DNA of 64,000 nucleotides, taken from NCBI GenBank assembly GCA_035578155.1, contig JAPWDM010000045.1, positions 1,479,001-1,543,000 of the forward strand. The letters run 5' to 3'. The stretch's first letter is position 1, and each line of letters begins with the position of its first letter. This stretch comes from Brachynemurus nebulosus (Eukaryota; Arthropoda; Insecta; Neuroptera; Myrmeleontidae). Shown one piece after another: positions 1-11,376 of this stretch. The notes beneath the pieces are model-generated. The model was not told the origin of the DNA, ran no database searches, and was given only the letters and a program-made list of their open reading frames with translations. The position numbers were made by a program, and so were the translations under genes.

Positions 1-338
1 TTCTCTAACCGGAGATATTCGTTAATTTATACATCATTAAAAAGTTCGGAAAAGGTTCGGAAAATTTTCATCCAGATTTTTGGTTTTCTGGATTCCTTAA
101 GTCCTAGAAAAGATACGATGATAGGCGCATATTCTTGACGTTCCCTTCGCAAATGTTTCTCAAATGTATGGAACTGTTTCATACATTCAGTGTGTGAGAC
201 CACCTTAACAAACTGATAGAAAGCCACGTGAAATTTTTCACACAAATACAGGAATTGTTATAAAATTAAAAAGTGATAACATTTTGGTTTTAGCGGTTGT
301 CAAAACTTATTTTTAAAATTCTTCTGGATAAAATTACT

Positions 339-346
339 TATATATA
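339..346 (+). promoter_or_regulatory. Possible TATA box of the LRR gene
   Basis: The octamer TATATATA lies about 110 bases upstream of the inferred start codon at 454. A weak initiator-like TTAGTT follows at 373-378. Spacing is slightly long for a canonical TATA-initiator pair, and TATA-like strings are common in such AT-rich DNA, so this is only a positional suggestion for the promoter of the LRR gene. Confidence 0.3.
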
Positions 347-453
347 GCATATTGGACATGAGTAATATAAATTTAGTTCTTTAAGATACGTTAGCAACTG
401 CAGACCTTAATATTTGTGTTTAGTAAATTACGTGCTAATACATATTGTTCAAA

Positions 454-456
454 ATG
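454..456 (+). CDS. Inferred first coding exon of the LRR gene: start codon only
   Basis: The ATG at 454-456, in the favourable context CAAA before ATG, is followed at once by a consensus splice donor GTAAGT (457-462). The next good acceptor in the right phase is at 2517, and the exon after it opens in phase 0 with Lys-Ile-His-Lys and then a hydrophobic stretch. Joining ATG to that exon therefore makes a complete signal peptide, while the terminal exon alone has no in-frame Met until well inside the LRRs. The 5' UTR would lie just upstream. This is inference from splice signals; a different, unseen first exon remains possible. Confidence 0.6.
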
Positions 457-620
457 GTAAGTTAACAGACATATTCACATTATGTATAATATGTATACCT
501 ACTGCTTTAATAATATTAACGGAATCCTTAATTACTAATTTTGATGAATTTTTTTCGAAAAAATTTGTATTTTTTTATAACGAAAATCTGTTGCTTTCTG
601 GAATGGTAATTCTTATAGTT

Positions 621-938
621 AAGGTACCATCACAGTGTGACCGGCCGAAAAATAGTCAATTTTCGCGATTTTCAAATCTCGAAAATTGAGGAATAGTTCT
701 CGGATGAATAGGATGGGGGAATGGGGATGAATTTTTTTTTACGATTAATACCACTATTTCGCAATACAAAAAAATTTTTTTATTCATTTTTATTTTTTAT
801 AATTATTATAATTTTTTGAAAAAAGTGTCTTTAAAAAAGGACGGATATTGGTGCCCACGATTGCGGCCGCAGTTTTCATTTGGGGAAAATCAAATAGATT
901 AACAATCTGTAGGTAAGCCGCTATGTACCTATGGGAGC
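621..938. repeat. Interspersed repeat family A, copy 1
   Basis: This begins AAGGTACCATCACAGTGTGA and ends near CCTATGGGAG. The same ordered blocks (the CAGTGTGA start, a GGGGAATGGGGATGA block, a poly-T stretch, TTGAAAAAAGTGTCTTTAAA, and GTAGGTAAGCCGCTATG) recur at 32155-32448. No terminal inverted repeat or coding frame is evident, so the class is unknown. This copy sits in the LRR gene intron. Confidence 0.7.
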
Positions 939-1465
939 TTTTCTTTTGAAATCTCCCTATTTTGCCCCACGGAAAACTAGAAAAAATTTTGTACTTTTAT
1001 TCAAACCGCCGCCATTTTTTCAAATTTCAAAAAAAGTTCTTTTGTATTTCATATTTTAAGTTCAAAATATTTTCAGTAGGTAATGTTGGGTAAAAAATTA
1101 AAAACAAATTTTTTAAAATTACATCGTTTACCTTTCGAGACGGCTAGCACGATAATTTATTAACGTAAATTTTTTGCAATTTTAATTTAATTATTTTATT
1201 CCATTATTTATTAAGGGAGAGATTTTATTTTTTTGTTTTCAAAAATTCGATTTTTCTTTTTTCATATTTGTAATGGAAAACGTAAAAACGAAATTGAATA
1301 AATTTCCTAACAATTCCGGAGATATCTACATATTTATAATTTGTAAACGAAGTAAGAAAAATGAATATTTCTTTTGCGCACGCAGGATTTTCGTGGTAAC
1401 ACTGATCTTATTATCTAAAAAGTAATTAACTTATCGAGCTAAATCTTGGTTTATTGTATTCATTA

Positions 1466-2419
1466 ATAGGGTGTATGCGGGAGAGATGCCGCACATTTTG
1501 AAAACACTTGATAATTCTTAAAGTATGCATTTAATTGATTTGAAATTTGGTACACAATAAATGTAAACATTGTTCTTCAAAATTATTTATAAATAATTTT
1601 AAATTTTGAGTAATAAAGGATTCATAATTAGCATTTTTGTAGAGCCTGCAAAGGTCTCTCCCACACCTACATGGAAGAGATGCCGCATCAAAAAAGGACA
1701 GACCCCGGATAGTTCATATTAAAAATTTTGCATTTTACACATATCTCCATACATGATGCATGTCTTATGTAACCATTTTTGGCACATAATATATCTTAAC
1801 CAGTCAGCTTTTTTTTTCGTTTCTGAGTACTTTTCAAAACATTCAATACACAGGCAATCATCATTTTTTTCGTTATCTTCAATAATATGAGAGCTCTTCC
1901 TGATCCACTAAAGGGTCTTTTATATTTACGTGGCATAATTTATAGTCCAAAAAAAATTGCATAATTAAGGTATAAGCCTATGTTTTTAATATGTAATATG
2001 ATGCGGCATCTATACCAACTTTAAATGCGGCATCTCTCCTTTTTGTTGGGATAGATGCCGCATGTTGTTACAGCAAGCATAGTGGGGAATTCTAACCTAA
2101 AATTTTATACAGTACTTTTAAAATATACCTAAATTAATAACAAAACTCATTTTCATTAAAACAATGAAATAAACATTCTTAAATTCTAATGAAATAAATG
2201 CTTGATAAAATATTATGTTAAAAAACTTACTTTTCAATAATAAAAAGTTGGATAATTACTAAATTAATCCACTGATCATAAATGTAACCAAATACAGCTT
2301 AAATAAAGAACTTATTTTAAACATATAATCCATTAATAGCGCTATTTATCAATCAACGGACGAATTATGGCTACTGCGGCGTGTCTCCTGACGCTGCATC
2401 TCTCCCGCACTTACCCTAT
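1466..2419 (-). mobile_element. Non-autonomous pogo-like (Tc1/mariner group) transposon
   Basis: A 954 bp element lies between TA dinucleotides (1464-1465 and 2420-2421). Its ends are inverted repeats, ATAGGGTGTATGCGGGAGAG at the left and the reverse complement of ATAGGGTAAGTGCGGGAGAG at the right. The end motif GAGATGCCGCA recurs inside at 1483-1493, 1677-1687 and 2054-2062 (+) and 2002-2010 and 2026-2036 (-). The minus strand holds a broken frame (1936 down to 1719). It starts Met-Pro-Arg-Lys-Tyr-Lys-Arg, and after a frameshift has a Cys/His-rich tail (DDCLCIECFEKY, then MCQKWLHKTC). That tail resembles the zinc-finger end of pogo/Tigger transposases in insects. An internal deletion derivative fits; the family call is from memory. 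Confidence 0.75.
1719..1936 (-). pseudogene. Transposase relic inside the pogo-like element
   Basis: Reading from 1936 leftward, the frame opens MPRKYKRPF, a basic start of the kind seen in pogo-group transposases. It must shift frame to continue into a CxxC...CxxxxxHxxC zinc-knuckle-like tail that ends at the TAA of 1721-1719. Only the two ends of a transposase remain and the DDE catalytic core is absent, so it cannot encode an active enzyme. It overlaps the reiterated end motifs of the element that carries it. Confidence 0.5.
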
Positions 2420-2517
2420 TATATTTTCCAATGTGTAAACTAAAATCGTGACTTAGCACTTGTTCAATATTTTACTACTTCAAAAATTCAAGTTAGTAAA
2501 ATTTTCTTCCTTTTCAG

Positions 2518-4230
2518 AAAATACATAAATATTTACTGCTATTCTTTGGCGTAACAAATTGCTGCCACCTTATAATCGCCTATCACACAAATGCAGAATC
2601 ATTTACCACCTGTTCTTCGGAATACAGTTACAGGTACTCCTTCCCAGTTAAAACTACATCTTTCGACAAGCTTAGAAATTCAGAAGATCTAGCAATACAA
2701 ATTAGAGGCATTTCAAATACAACACTTCCATCACCATTGTTTACTGTCGCAAGGATTCAATATTTAGATTTATCATCAAATAATCTTGAAAAAATTTTAC
2801 CTAAAACTTTTGATACCATATCATCCTGTTTACAATATTTACTTTTAAATAATAACAGTATATCAGAAATGGATGTATCAGTTTTTGTTAAATTACACAA
2901 ATTACGTTATTTGGATTTAAGCCAAAATAAATTAAAGTTCGTCAAAAGGGAATGGTTTTACAAGCTGCGCCTTGATTACTTAAATATAAGTTACAATGAA
3001 GTAGCCGAAATTGACTTAAGCTCGAGTTCTTCTATCAAAATTCGAATAATTGACTTTTCACATAACAAACTGCAAAGCTTTCGAATCCCTGAATTTTATG
3101 GTAATTATTTAGATTTATCATACAATATGATAAAAGAAATCGACTTTCAAACTGACTTTGATATAGATATATATGATTTAAACCTGTCACACAATCAACT
3201 AACAAAATTCGAGTGTGGTAATATTCTATATAAGAGCATTTCATACCTATGGAAATTAGAAAGATTAGATATTTCTTTCAACAAAATTATTTCTTTCAAA
3301 GGTCCAAATATGTTAAATTTGAATACACTTGATTTGTCACAAAATAAACTTGCATTTTTAGACCTCAGCACATTTGAAAATCTTGATAGACTACGAAATC
3401 TATATTTTTCGAATAACGAAATAATATTACACCCAAACATTTTTAGAATGTTGCCGGGATTACAACATTTAGATTTAGAAGGTAACAATTTATATACAAT
3501 ACCCGCAAAAACATTTAACGGACTTGAAGCGTTAACGTCTCTCGTACTATCAAATAACCAATTAAAATATTTTAAATATGGCAGTTTTACTGGTTTGTAT
3601 AATTTGGAGGAGTTAGATATATCAAACAATAATTTTGAATCATTAGAAATCAATAAATTAATGGAATTAAAAAATTTAAAACGAATAGTTTTAGATGATA
3701 ATTTTTTGAAAAAATTAAATTTAACAGATATGAATTCCAAACTAAATAATTTGATGACTATAAGTTTAAATGAGTTATTGCCTTTCGATGACATGAATAC
3801 GTTAAAAATTGAGATACGTAAAATGAACCCAGATTTAAAAATTGTACGTTACGATAATGATGTCAGTAGTAGTAGTATCAATGCTATTAAATACTTGACT
3901 CTGGCGGAAAATTCTGAAACAGAGCTGCCGAATGCAAACAAGGATACAATCAATTTTATGACTACAGAAATGTCAGTTGAAAATTCGTCTGACTCGAGTG
4001 AATTAACTATCATAAATAATTATACAGTTGCAACAACTGAGGAAAATATTGCTAATAATGAATTCAAAAGATCAAATACTAGTTTTAGCAATATTTTTCT
4101 TGAAATAATTGAAAGTATTATTAGAAATGAAACGGTTGAAATTAAAAATGATTTAGCCGAAGTGAAAAATTTAACTTCGTTAATTAAAAATAAAATATTT
4201 GAAAAAGATTCCTTCAAAGACAAAATTTAA
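2518..4230 (+). CDS. Secreted leucine-rich-repeat protein, terminal exon
   Basis: This exon runs open from the acceptor at 2517 to the TAA at 4228-4230, giving 570 residues, or 571 with the Met of exon 1. Residues 1-22 have a short basic start and a Leu/Phe/Ile-rich core typical of a cleavable signal peptide. From about residue 75 to 420 there are roughly 14 LRRs of the LxxLxLSxNxL type (for example YLDLSSNNLEKI near residue 83), which should form a curved extracellular solenoid. The usual cysteine-rich C-terminal cap is missing. The tail is Ser/Thr/Asn-rich with several N-glycosylation sequons (NSS, NYT, NTS, NET, NLT) and ends without a membrane segment or a GPI-type hydrophobic end. A secreted binding protein fits best; the ligand is unknown. 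Alternatives are a Toll/connectin-like relative or a salivary LRR protein. The LRR identity is certain; the function is not inferred. Confidence 0.9.
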   Translation, partial: KIHKYLLLFFGVTNCCHLIIAYHTNAESFTTCSSEYSYRYSFPVKTTSFDKLRNSEDLAIQIRGISNTTLPSPLFTVARIQYLDLSSNNLEKILPKTFDTISSCLQYLLLNNNSISEMDVSVFVKLHKLRYLDLSQNKLKFVKREWFYKLRLDYLNISYNEVAEIDLSSSSSIKIRIIDFSHNKLQSFRIPEFYGNYLDLSYNMIKEIDFQTDFDIDIYDLNLSHNQLTKFECGNILYKSISYLWKLERLDISFNKIISFKGPNMLNLNTLDLSQNKLAFLDLSTFENLDRLRNLYFSNNEIILHPNIFRMLPGLQHLDLEGNNLYTIPAKTFNGLEALTSLVLSNNQLKYFKYGSFTGLYNLEELDISNNNFESLEINKLMELKNLKRIVLDDNFLKKLNLTDMNSKLNNLMTISLNELLPFDDMNTLKIEIRKMNPDLKIVRYDNDVSSSSINAIKYLTLAENSETELPNANKDTINFMTTEMSVENSSDSSELTIINNYTVATTEENIANNEFKRSNTSFSNIFLEIIESIIRNETVEIKNDLAEVKNLTSLIKNKIFEKDSFKDKI

Positions 4231-4339
4231 TTCATAAAAATATAAATTCTTGACCCAATCAATATGAATTTTTCACGTCATTAATCAACTAACATAAGCA
4301 TGTTTTCTTTTGCCAACTATAAATTATTACAAAATTGTT

Positions 4340-4345
4340 ATTAAA
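4340..4345 (+). terminator. Possible polyadenylation signal of the LRR gene
   Basis: ATTAAA, the commonest variant of the AATAAA signal, lies 110 bases after the stop codon. Other A-rich hexamers occur nearby, so the exact 3' end cannot be fixed from sequence alone. Confidence 0.35.
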
Positions 4346-4719
4346 GAGTAAAATTTTTTGTTTTAAAATATCATATTCGAAACTGAACTTTTAAATTGTG
4401 TATACAAATCGTAATTTTTATAATATTTTACCTTTAGTATAAAGTAATTACTAATAGGCATGTATGATTTGTAAAAAACTTTTCTTAATTTGGAAAGGTA
4501 AAAGTACCTAATAAGTAATAACTATTATCATATTAAATTTTTAGTATCATTAAATTTTAGTATTTTTATTGTAAATAGTTTTATTTTACCTACACTTTTT
4601 TGGTAAAATTATTAGCATTTTAGTCTGTCCAATTAAAATTTTAATTTGTAACTTATTATACACTAATTGCTAAGATGACAGCTAAAAAGTTACACATAGT
4701 AACTAAGTTATTAATTTTT

Positions 4720-4918
4720 ATACAGACCAAAATCAACTAAAAATGGTCTAACGGTGCATCAAGTCGAACCCCATGTATCAAGAATTCTCTTTTTATTTTA
4801 TTGCTTTTCTTATAGTAGAGCAACTAAATTAACTTAAAATTGTACGTTTAATTTTGCTTCATTTGTTAATAAGGTCAGATCTCGGACAATTTTTAGTTGA
4901 TTTGATCTGTAAAACTTA
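4720..4918. mobile_element. Short TIR MITE, about 200 bp
   Basis: The left end (ACAGACCAAAATCAACTAAA) matches the reverse complement of the right end (TTTAGTTGATTTGATCTGT) with few mismatches. There is no coding capacity. Only its right half is present in the duplicated copy around 6262-6360, so the left breakpoint of the tandem duplication falls inside this element. Confidence 0.6.
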
Positions 4919-4942
4919 ATTAATTCTAACAATTATTATTAA

Positions 4943-5367
4943 CCCTTTGCGCTTATAAGACATGTACAGCATGACAAGGTGGTTTGCCCATTAACTCTAC
5001 CATATTTAAAGGTGTTTTGTCTGTTGGATCATAAGACATGTACCACATGACACACTGAATGTTGAACTGTAATGACTGCTCATACTTCACATTACATCAA
5101 TATTTTATTTAATAACTGCAAACACATTCATTTATTAGAAAAATTGTAAATAAAATAATACAAAATCACGTTCATTTATCTTTTTAAAATTAAAAACTAA
5201 TAAAAACAGCATTGAGGACGTATTTAGCGCATTTAGTATTCAACTTTGGGGAAACAAGGTTAGAACGTCAAAAGAATCAGTCAAAAAAAGAACGTCGGTC
5301 GTTGTCATGTGCTACATGTCTTACCAGCCTAGTTACAACTCACTTTTTTTTGCTTGAGTGCAAAGAG
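4943..5367. mobile_element. piggyBac-type MITE with TTAA target duplication
   Basis: This 425 bp element is flanked by TTAA (4939-4942 and 5368-5371). Its ends begin CCCTTTGCGCTTA and close with the reverse complement of CTCTTTGCACTCA. ACATGT strings recur inside. Copy B of the surrounding duplication shows one uninterrupted TTAA at 6380-6383 at the same place, which is a natural empty site. It has no coding capacity and would depend on a piggyBac transposase supplied elsewhere. Confidence 0.85.
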
Positions 5368-5741
5368 TTAAAAAATATAGAGAATAAACCTAATATATTT
5401 AAATTCGAGAATCTTTATATCACTCTTAAAGTACACTGTTAATTTTTAAATATTCTATTTATTTCCGTTTACCTTTCAGTCGATGAAATTTTAGTATTCT
5501 GTAATTTTTTTTGCATAAAATACACAAAGGTAATAAATATGTGTTGAAAATATTTTACTGACAATGAGAAGTAAATGTAACGTTTTTATAACTTGTTTGT
5601 ACTTTATAAACTGTAAAATATAAGTATATTTAACTGTATATTGTGTATTAATATTATTTCCTATTTATTATTAATATTATTCCTTTTGGTATTGTTACTT
5701 ATGCAGTGCGTTTTCTTCTAAAAATAAGTATCGTTTCCACA

Positions 5742-5743
<2 letters not shown>

Positions 5744-5826
<83 letters not shown>
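5744..5826. repeat. (TA)n microsatellite
   Basis: A near-perfect TA dinucleotide array lies within copy A of the tandem duplication. It corresponds to the array at 6756-6861 in copy B, which is longer. Confidence 0.95.
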
Positions 5827-5828
<2 letters not shown>

Positions 5829-6261
5829 TTGTAATAAACTCATTCTTATTAGTCTATACCGAATATTGTATATAGGTGTAGTCAATAAGACGATCGTTCA
5901 TACTATGTTGCATATGTTCACCCCTTTCCTTATACACCGGTAAAAATAGTTTTTTTTCTTTTTTTTTTAAGGTAAAAATCCACTGTATAATTGTTCTTAC
6001 GTCTATTGTAGGTTTAACATCCCGTCTAGTTAATTAATTTAAATGACCCCTAAAGATATTCTCACAAACAGACAGATTCTGTTTTACCACCAGACGATCC
6101 TAAGGATCAGGATTGTCAGGATTATGGGGCGCATTCCTATCAGATAAAATTTCTTCCTCGGACTATTGCCTCTCAATCATTTAATTGGAAAAGAAACCGA
6201 GAATTCTCATGATTTGCGTATTTATTGTACCGACCTATTTTTTCGATTTTTCACTACCTTT

Positions 6262-7094
<833 letters not shown>

Positions 7095-7903
7095 TTCGGA
7101 TAAGACTGTATTAATACCTAATATAATTCGATACGAGCAAATCTGAGTTAGTATTCATTAGTTTCAATATTATGTTTCGATGAATAGTCCACTTTGACAT
7201 GTATGTATAGGTATATACTTAAGTCAAGCAAAGTAATGATGAAATCTTAAATGAAACGGAATTTAAAATTACCTTTAGTTAACACATAGAATAACCTTAT
7301 CCTGATAAAATGTTCCTGTGGGATACAAAACCAGTTAACTTATAGTTAATTCATAGTAAATAGTGAATTCGGTTCATCAATTTTTAAATTTTTTAGTTCT
7401 AACTTTGAGGAAGTGTTTCACCCCTTAAAATCGTTTTTTAGCAACAACTGATACTTTTTTTATTATTAGGTAGTCAGTCTCCCTTTACATACTGGCCAAG
7501 TTCTAAATTTTTTTTTAACTTTCGACTTTTTGTGGTTTTCTTGTCAATTATTATAAAAAGGTATTTTTTTCGAACTAAGGCCGGACTGGGAGTAGATCGA
7601 GAGCGGAATTATAATGTGAATGGAAAACGGAGAGTTAGGTATATACTTCAAGTATTGATATTTGGGGGGACTTTTTGAGAGGATGTTATTAGTGAACAAA
7701 AATTTTTAAAAACTTAAATTATTTTATTGCTTGCAACAAATACCCACCCTATGTTCACCCCAGTTGTGTTTAAATATATTGCCTGTTTTACGAGTGACGG
7801 TACTTACGTAGATAAGTAGATAACCTGCTGCGAACAATACTAGTGATTATTTCCGTACCTACTTTAAGAGTCATCCCATTTATGTACGGCCAGCACTGTA
7901 ATG

Positions 7904-8658
7904 CAGTGTTTTTCAACCTTTTTCATGGCGCGACCCCCTTAGTATGGAAAAAAATTTCGCGACCTCCTACTCTCCGCTATTACTAACTTTTTTTTATGTT
8001 TAATATATCGAATCCGTCCATCATTATCGATTATTTTCATAGTTAGGTATCGATTAAATACGTAATTAAGGACTTGAAACAGGCATATTTTTATATCAAC
8101 ATCGAAGCTGACGACTTATAGTAGCTTCTGAACGCGCGCGTGGCGTAAAAAGGAACAGGCGCAAGCGCGACTACCGTCACCGCTTAACACTTCCGAGCGT
8201 AATCCATTTGAATTCTTGGAATTGTGAACTCGCGTTAGTGTTTAAATTTTTGAACTGCCTTGTTGTTGGTTTAGTAGTTGCTCACTGTCTTTTGTTATCT
8301 AATATTTAAAATTCTGTGCTCATTGTAATTATTGAAAATAGATAAGTTTCTGAAAACCTATGCACAACTGTCAACTTCAAGTTTTAGTGAAAGTAATAAA
8401 ACAAGACCAAAGAAAAAGCGAGAAAAAGTGTCTATACGATGAAAATTATTTAAAATTCGGATTTACTGTTATTGAAAATAAGCCGCAATTTTGAAACTTT
8501 ATCGCGCGAAAGTATGAAACTATCACATTAATGTAACCATTAATTAACATACGTATTATATATTGAACTAGAGTGGTTTTATTTTTCAAGTAACTCCGAT
8601 TCTCTTAAAAAAGCTTCCACCCCCCAGGGGGTCGCGACCCACAGGTTGAAAAACATTG
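7904..8658 (+). mobile_element. Non-autonomous hAT element with 8 bp target duplication
   Basis: Perfect 8 bp direct repeats CTGTAATG flank the element (7896-7903 and 8659-8666). The ends are CAGTGTTTTTCAACC and the near reverse complement GGTTGAAAAACATTG, the classic hAT pattern. Just inside them are GGCGCGACCCCC and GGGGGTCGCGACC. Around 8340-8480 is the decayed start of a transposase, so this is an internally deleted copy of a once coding hAT transposon. Confidence 0.9.
8342..8485 (+). pseudogene. hAT transposase N-terminal relic (ZBED5/FAM200-like)
   Basis: One frame reads DKFLKTYAQLSTSSFSES followed by a Lys/Arg run. After a single frameshift it continues YDENYLKFGFTV. This order (acidic Asp-Lys-Phe-Leu start, Ser-rich linker, basic patch, then Tyr-x-x-x-Tyr-Leu-x-x-Gly-Phe) is what I remember for the N-terminus of ZBED5/FAM200-type hAT transposases in insects. 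It ends at a stop before the BED zinc finger and catalytic domain, so it is non-functional. Confidence 0.55.
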
Positions 8659-8666
8659 CTGTAATG

Positions 8667-9441
8667 TGAAAGAAACTAACGTGAACGCGGCATTACATCA
8701 ATATACACATATTATCGGTCCAATAACAACCACAGTGCTTTTCTTTATTCACAGTATTTTAAATAACTGTACAATTTGAATTTAATATCTTAACAATAAA
8801 TTATCATATTTCTGGAATAACTCCTAAGAAAGATCTTTCAACAAAAAATTTTAATGTCATATTAAAAATAATTTATTATAATTGCTCAAACATTAATCTC
8901 TCCTTATTCTAAAACAGCCGAAAAAATAAATTCAAATTATATTATCAAGATTCAAAGTGAGAAAAAAAGTAAAAAAATTGAATATGACCTGAATATAATT
9001 AAGAGAAAAATGTAGAAGAGAAGAAAAGAGGAATTTTACATACTTACATGAAATACAAACACGGCAAAATATACACGTACGCGACGCATAATTCATATAC
9101 GCGTTCATGTTGTGTTAAAGCGGCTGATATGATTTATTTAAGTACATGTAATAAATAATAAAAGTGACAGATAACATTATTAATTGCCACCAGAAATAGA
9201 GTGAAAATTATTATTATTATTAATTATTATGTATTATTTGAGATAAAATTTAGAGCCTGTTTACCGCTATCTGTTTGTACCTATGTTCATTTACGTGTGT
9301 ATTACTGTACTTGCATACATACCGTTTATGAATTAAGATATTTTATATTGTCAAAAATATGGCCGTAATTCATATCCCATAATGTTTTAAATTATTCAGT
9401 ACCACCGTAGTATAATTTTCAGTAACGAAAAAAAATATAAC
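8667..9441. other. No feature seen, 8667-9441
   Basis: This is AT-rich spacer with a short TTA/ATT microsatellite near 9210-9230. I see no supported coding frame, RNA gene or repeat edge. Confidence 0.4.
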
Positions 9442-9443
9442 TA

Positions 9444-9654
9444 CCGTCAAACGGGACTATTTGGAACAAAAAAAAAGAAAAAGATTTAAGCTCTGATATC
9501 TGTTTGATTTCTGAACGATTCATAACGTTAATGCGTCTTTAATAGGGGATGTGCTTTAAGAGTTTAAATCGTTTTTTAAAACTCTTCTTTAAGAGTTTAA
9601 TTTTTTTTTTTGTTCCAAATAGCCCCACCGTTTTCAAATAGTCCCGTTTGACGG
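9444..9654. mobile_element. TA-flanked MITE, family M, copy 1
   Basis: The TIRs are CCGTCAAACGGGACTATTT and its reverse complement, flanked by TA (9442-9443 and 9655-9656). The interior has internal inverted halves (TTTAAGAGTTTAAA motifs) and no coding frame. A shorter second copy lies at 47863-48021. The TA target suggests the Tc1/mariner group. Confidence 0.85.
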
Positions 9655-10297
9655 TATTTCCTTAGAATATATAGAGCGCGGTGTCAGATGTAACTTAACA
9701 GGTGCCAATTGCAACAATGACGATTATTCGAGCACGTACACATATAATAATAATATTAAATAATAATAATAATAATAATGTGGTCTAACGTCAGTTTTTC
9801 AGATAATTAGTCTACAAAAGTGCCACGCGCTTCATTGTTATTTTTCAAAAACTTTATTTTATACATTGATACACTTACAATTACATTATGATGTGGGTGG
9901 AGGGTAAGGAAAGTGGGTTGGAGAGTACGTATTGGTGGGTATACGTCACCGTCGGCAACCATCTTCTTAAGGAACTAAGGAATATTCATCAGGAATTTTG
10001 AATGGAAACTACAGAAACCTACATCCCGAGCATGAAAGTAATTAAAATTAATTTAACGGAATATACTTATAATTTTAAAATTTTGTGATATTTTCTTGTT
10101 TTAAGAGAAAGTAACCTGGAAATGGAGAATTATTCAGACCTCTGGACAATTTGCACCAGGCTCTTGACTTGTTGAGTCTCTTTTCTAAAATTCAATCATA
10201 TTTGCACAACAAATTTGATAAGTCTTAATAATATTATCTAACTGCAAACACCTAAGTTCTATTCGGTAAAATTTCACTTTTGAATAAATGAAACATA

Positions 10298-11374
10298 GCC
10301 GTAATTGCGGGTTACTTGAGTCCTGTGGTGTAACTTGAGCCCAAAACGGAAAAAGTATTATTTTCTGTTTTGTGCTTATATTAGTCAGTAGTAGAAGCAT
10401 AGTAGAAGTAAGTTAGATGTTTAGCTAGTCGGTAACAGCAGTAGGTTTACGGTGTTTAAGTTTAGGTAGTTCTGAAAATTGACACTAGAGGTGAGGCACG
10501 TGTTGTTTACTCTCTGTTTGAAATTGATGCTTTGTTACGTTGCTAACTTTTGACTGTAAAAGTAACTGTGGTAGTCTACAAAGGAAGGTAAGTGTATAAT
10601 TTTATTACTTTGTTCATTACTAAACTAAATTCAGATATGTTCATCTGCCAATCATTCCGTTAATTTTTTAAATTAAGGTTTTGATAAATCAGTAAAATAA
10701 CCTTAAAATTAGGGTAACTTGAGCCCATTATAACTTTGGTATAAAATGGTGCAAGACTATAGCAGAAATTCCTAAAAGTCCTAAACCGTTGGACAAGTTC
10801 GTTAACCAGGCACGTCCGATGCCCAAAACATGTTCTTTTTGGAAATTTTCATGAAAAAAATTAACTTTTTTCCAAAATTTCTCCTTATTCAAAAATTTTT
10901 ACACTGTTGGAACGAGGAGAAAAAATCACACAAAAAAGGTCTTTAAACTATTATTCTATGTCAACTAGTTTCCGAGAAAAACTAATTTTTGTAAACGGAA
11001 ATTCGCTACGTTATGCAGGATGCTGCGATAAGAGTATTGAATATTGAATAAGTAAAGTTCCTTATATGTTTGTATAATGTTTTAATTAGTAACCAACATC
11101 CTACATGGTCTCAAACTGTTTTCAAATGAAAATCACCTGGAAAAGGTTTGGGCTCAATTAACCCGATCTTGAGGTTAACTTGAGCCCAAAATCTAAAAAG
11201 CTATAAAATTTATGAGTCATAAGAAAAAGATCCATATTATATAATAAATTAACCGTAGTCATATATAGATTAATATACTGAATTTCCTATCCCAAATAAG
11301 TATAACAGTTACGCTCAATTTTTGAAATTATCAGATGATTTGCAAATCTGGGCTCAAGTAACCCGCAAACACGG
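10298..11374. mobile_element. TIR element with reiterated end motif, about 1.08 kb
   Basis: The ends pair as GCGGGTTACTTGAGTCC (left) and GGGCTCAAGTAACCCGC (right), and TA dinucleotides sit at 10296-10297 and 11375-11376. The same motif, GGGTAACTTGAGCCC or its complement, recurs inside at 10330-10342, 10712-10727, 11150-11164 and 11173-11187. No transposase relic is recognisable. It resembles a Tc1/mariner-group MITE with subterminal repeats. A motif shared with 39625 and 41970 lies inside at 10997-11030. Confidence 0.75.
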
Positions 11375-11376
11375 TA

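Larger units (their letters stand above)
457..2517 (+). other. Intron 1 of the LRR gene, filled with repeats
   Basis: The inferred intron starts GTAAGT and ends in a pyrimidine-rich tract (TTTTCTTCCTTTTCAG, 2502-2517). It contains an interspersed repeat also present at 32155 (621-938) and a complete TA-flanked transposon remnant (1466-2419). In-frame stops TAG and TAA at 2494-2499 show the exon cannot extend far upstream of the acceptor. Confidence 0.6.
4821..6255. repeat. Tandem duplication, copy A
   Basis: This is the first of two adjacent direct copies of a non-coding segment; the second is 6262-7094. They share long near-identical blocks, including a (TA)n array and the phrase ending CGATTTTTCACT. 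Copy A carries a 425 bp TTAA-flanked insertion (4943-5367) and an extra stretch at about 5944-6146 that copy B lacks. Confidence 0.85.

Noticed and set aside
3195..3794. 199-codon frame on the minus strand
   Set aside because: It is antisense to the LRR exon and lacks any motif; the + strand LRR pattern explains the open frame.
4755..4775. B-box-like AGTCGAACCCC
   Set aside because: No A box at a suitable distance on the minus strand and no cloverleaf; it lies inside a MITE.
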